Assembly: GCF_003073045.1 (NCBI RefSeq)
Contig: NC_037592.1
Span: 12,056,007-12,120,006, forward strand
DNA: 64,000 nucleotides
Direction: 5' to 3'
DNA from: Pomacea canaliculata
Lineage: Eukaryota > Mollusca > Gastropoda > Architaenioglossa > Ampullariidae
Made by a program: the position numbers and the translations under genes. The first letter of the stretch is position 1, and every line of letters begins with the position of its first letter. Positions 61,701 through 64,000 of the stretch are shown one piece after another. The notes beneath the pieces are model-generated. The model saw only the letters and a list, made by a program, of their open reading frames with translations. It searched no databases and had not been told where the DNA came from.

Positions 61701-63690
61701 ACGTTCTTCATCTGACTCTCTTGTTCTATTCCTGTCACAGGATTTTTAGTTACTGTGCAGCAAAACAGTGGAACTCTCTCCCTTTCCATAAATCCCGCCT
61801 ATCCACAGTTAAATCCTTATACCTCTTCTTTATGCGTTACTCCTAACAACAGTCCACACAATCCTAGTCCTTTTTCACACCCTTCCCCTCTTTTCCGCTT
61901 CCCTACTTGTCTTTCTTTTCAAAATCAAAATACTCTCAGTCCTTGTTACTTGGTTCCTCTTTGTGTTTTCTGTATTTGTCTTTAAATTGTTTTCAGTACT
62001 GTTTTTTTATCCTTCTGTCATTCATATGTTGTTTGTTTTTCTGTCCCTTGTATGCTGTCCTTGTCTTGCTTTTGTTCTTAAGCGCTAAGAGCATGCTCCT
62101 TACGAGTGTATGTGCTACACAAATCTTGTGTTTATTATTATTAATATGTTTCAAGCTCTCCTAATGGCATGTTGAGGTAAATATATTTATGGCCCGACAT
62201 GGTACAATGTTGACCTATTTGCTTGCAGATAGTTTCATCATTCGAGGTCTGCATCTTATAAAAGGAGGTCTATATGATCAGATTTAGGGAATTTGTTTTT
62301 AATAGAATAAAACTAGCCTTGCATTCATGTTGATCTTGTGTTATTATTTTTATTTATTTATGTAGTTTTTTTATCCTTACGAGGTTCTAATACCTGCATA
62401 ATCCCTCTTGCAGAGAAATAGTTCTTAAACTTGACTCCCCGGTGGTTTTTTGTCACAATGACCTTCAAGAAGGTAAGATATATTGATAAGATTCTTTGCT
62501 AAGTCTTACACTAGCAAGTGAAGTAAAGTTGTATAATTGTAATCTTTGTTTGTTTGAATCAGCTTTGCAAAATAGTTGTGAAGATTTGTGGTCTTTTATT
62601 GTTTAGATCACTCAATAAGAATCTTACTTATCAACAAGGATATTTTATTTCATCTGCATAACTTATAACTTAATAATATCCTTGGATTCCAGGCAATATT
62701 TTGTATGATGGCACAGTTGCTGATCCAGACAAAAGGATGACGATAATTGATTGGGAGTATGGAAACTACAATTACAGGTATACTGATCCATGGTATTATT
62801 GTTTCCCATACAGTATTTCAATTCTGTCTGTACACATAGAAACTAATAAGAAAAAAAATTAAGTTATTTGTTTCATGAAACATCCTCATCGACCTGGTTT
62901 AATAATTATTATGTTGTATGATAGCCAAACAAACTCTTTAATGCAGTGGTTCATGTATCAAAGATCTCCTTCTTGGTTTCTTTATAGAGGATTTGATCTT
63001 GCCAACCATTTTTGTGAATGGGCTATAAGTTACAACTCAAACTCATTCAGCATGGAACCTGAAAGATATCCCACCCGCCAACAGCAGGTGTGTACATATA
63101 TAGATGAGGGAAGAGCTAATTTTATACACACTTTGTCTCTCTCTCTCACACAGACATATATACATATATCTAATATATGTGCGAAATTGTAGAACAGCTA
63201 TGTACACAGATACAAAATAGGCAATATTTGAAAAATAGCTTTTACTCAGACTAATCTGATAATCATAAAGAAGACCTACTCAAAACATTTTAGCAAATAT
63301 CATGTTTGTTGTAATCAATTTATTTGATTTATATACAATTATTTAACAGACATAGTTTTATTTAGCAACTAACCAATAAATCTAGAACATTACATGATTA
63401 TATATTGTATATATTTTTTTAATCTGACCTTTGGGACTTGATGTAGCTTTGATTCTATAAAGTATTTTCCATAATAAGTAATTGACTGTAGTAACCAGAT
63501 CCTTTATCATTGCTTTCAGTGCATATTTTTTCAACATTATTTGAAAGCTCTTGGAAAGAGTAACGTGTCAGAAGAAACTCTATCTAAGATGTATGTGGAA
63601 GTAAACACCTTTGCAATGGCATCACATTTTCTCTGGGGAACTTGGGCAACTGTTCAGGGTCACACTTCAAGTATAAACTTCTGCTACTGG
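55717..63690 (+). CDS. Choline/ethanolamine kinase, 8 exons visible, 3' end outside the window
   Basis: It phosphorylates choline or ethanolamine with ATP, the first step of the Kennedy pathway in the cytosol. Exons: 55717-55865, 60564-60789, 60930-61063, 61415-61534, 62414-62472, 62693-62777, 62988-63087, 63520-63690. Junctions are GT/AG with matching phase, about 348 residues so far (start at 55717; Met at 55726 also possible). Visible motifs are the N-terminal AHRWCKDSIGGAW, SGGMSNYLYLC (ATP-binding loop), QVLLRIYG, the Brenner-type FCHNDLQEGNILYDG (catalytic Asp), and the choline kinase motif [35 protein letters not shown] marks the C-terminal domain. HNDLQEGN is the choline kinase form rather than that of ethanolamine-only kinases. 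A donor GTAATC at 63691 implies one more exon, coding the final residues. Reading through instead would stop after VIKQ at 63705. The 4.7-kb first intron holds a LINE. Confidence 0.93.
55866..59230. other. First intron of the choline kinase gene, 5' part
   Basis: No exon, RNA gene or well-bounded mobile element was recognised. There are short AT runs at 56913-56926 and a CCTTGTGGCCATAGGGGTAGTGG string (56610-56632) that looks faintly like a tRNA box A region but has no matching box B. Confidence 0.4.
59243..60100 (-). mobile_element. RTE-type LINE, truncated, with reverse transcriptase core (minus strand)
   Basis: Minus-strand frames give VGISRGCPLSPELFNIFLE, LICHLCLADDINLIAD (catalytic ADD), NTYGMETSTDKS, then broken frames with LYRHEMWL and HHTIVKRCKLVWSDQV. 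This is the RTE order RGCPLSP, ADD, YGMxxSxxKT, then KRRKLxWxGHV. It ends CAACTGGTACCAGTCA (59243-59258) and an ATAAATAAATGA tail. The 5' side is truncated near 60.1 kb. It sits antisense in the first choline kinase intron. Confidence 0.85.
61738..62150 (+). mobile_element. LINE 3' end with (TTA)n tail in a choline kinase intron
   Basis: The 5' part encodes FSYCAAKQWNSLPF, the WNSLP motif near the end of CR1/L2 ORFs, followed by a C/T-rich segment. It ends CTTAAGCGCTAAGAGCATGC, then GTGCTACACAAATCTTG, TTTATTATTATTA. The AAGCGCT-GAGCA part also occurs in the 28-kb tandem repeats (reverse strand). Confidence 0.7.
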
Positions 63691-64000
63691 GTAATCAAAC
63701 AGTAAAGATATTTTTTATTGTTTTCTACCATTCTGTCTTTTATTAATAATTTTGCTGTTTTAGATTATACCATTTGTAAAGCAGAGACAAAAAAATGCAT
63801 GAAGACTTCATTGGGGCTATCTGTTCTGATTAAGTAACATTTTCATCTGTGTTTTAAATCATCAGCCTTAACCAGCTAATTTATAAATCATCTGCAAGTA
63901 TTACATTGTTGCTTTCAAGGTTTACATAGTCAGTCCTCCCAAACATATCATAATTAAATAAATATAATCAAACTTAAATTAAATTAAATTTTTTTATCTG
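63691..64000. other. Downstream intron of choline kinase, no exon recognised
   Basis: AT-rich. The acceptor-like TTGCTGTTTTAG at about 63763 opens a 12-codon frame without similarity to the kinase C-terminus, so the final exon is probably beyond the window. Confidence 0.4.

Noticed and set aside
61755..62164. Two overlapping 76-85-codon plus-strand frames in a choline kinase intron
   Set aside because: They fall in a LINE 3' end; the second is a hydrophobic product of C/T-rich sequence.
63763..63801. Final choline kinase exon starting after TTGCTGTTTTAG
   Set aside because: It would add only about a dozen residues (IIPFVKQRQKNA) with no likeness to the conserved kinase C-terminus.
1..64000. 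CRISPR arrays, rRNA genes, tRNA genes, prophage or insertion sequences of bacterial type
   Set aside because: None seen; the repeats present are microsatellites, tandem duplications and eukaryotic transposons.

Overview
The window looks like invertebrate animal nuclear DNA, most likely a mollusc and perhaps a gastropod. This is inferred from AT-rich sequence, many short exons with GT/AG junctions, a one-repeat TNF receptor, and many decayed RTE- and CR1/L2-type LINEs, SINE-like repeats and hAT-type miniature transposons. I see no bacterial, plasmid or viral gene organisation.

Layout. (1) 1-836 is the 3' coding end of a low-complexity, probably nuclear protein that I cannot name. It is followed by about 10.5 kb of T-rich sequence ending at a good polyadenylation signal near 11.33 kb, which I read as a very long 3'UTR. 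(2) 17129-27658, minus strand, is a complete fatty acyl-CoA reductase (FAR1-like) gene in 12 coding exons. A probable non-coding first exon ends at 30698. (3) 31767-40493, plus strand, is a CCDC91 (GGA-binding partner p56) orthologue, head-to-head with FAR1. Its last exon has a competing upstream acceptor that would replace the conserved tail. (4) 47114-48606, minus strand, is a two-exon, single-CRD TNF receptor, tail-to-tail with CCDC91, with a likely non-coding exon ending at 49640. (5) 55717-63690, plus strand, is a choline/ethanolamine kinase whose last exon lies beyond the window.

Between and inside the genes are transposon remnants. These include LINE fragments (12.1-12.5, 20.4-20.9, 28.7-29.9, 43.2-43.6, 43.7-45.0, 53.9-55.07, 59.2-60.1 and 61.7-62.15 kb), two copies of one hAT-type miniature element (one with a perfect 8-bp target duplication), and two copies of a SINE-like family. 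There is also a 140-bp tandem duplication and a degenerate minisatellite in the CCDC91 3'UTR.

The genes do not form a pathway cluster. FAR1 (ether-lipid alcohol supply) and choline kinase (phospholipid head groups) both serve membrane lipid synthesis, CCDC91 serves trans-Golgi sorting, and the TNF receptor serves signalling. I treat their proximity as coincidental. I found no clearly new multi-gene system. The best leads are the CCDC91 alternative 3' end, the overlapping upstream ORF on choline kinase, the minimal TNF receptor, the FAR1 N-terminal extension and the nested transposons.
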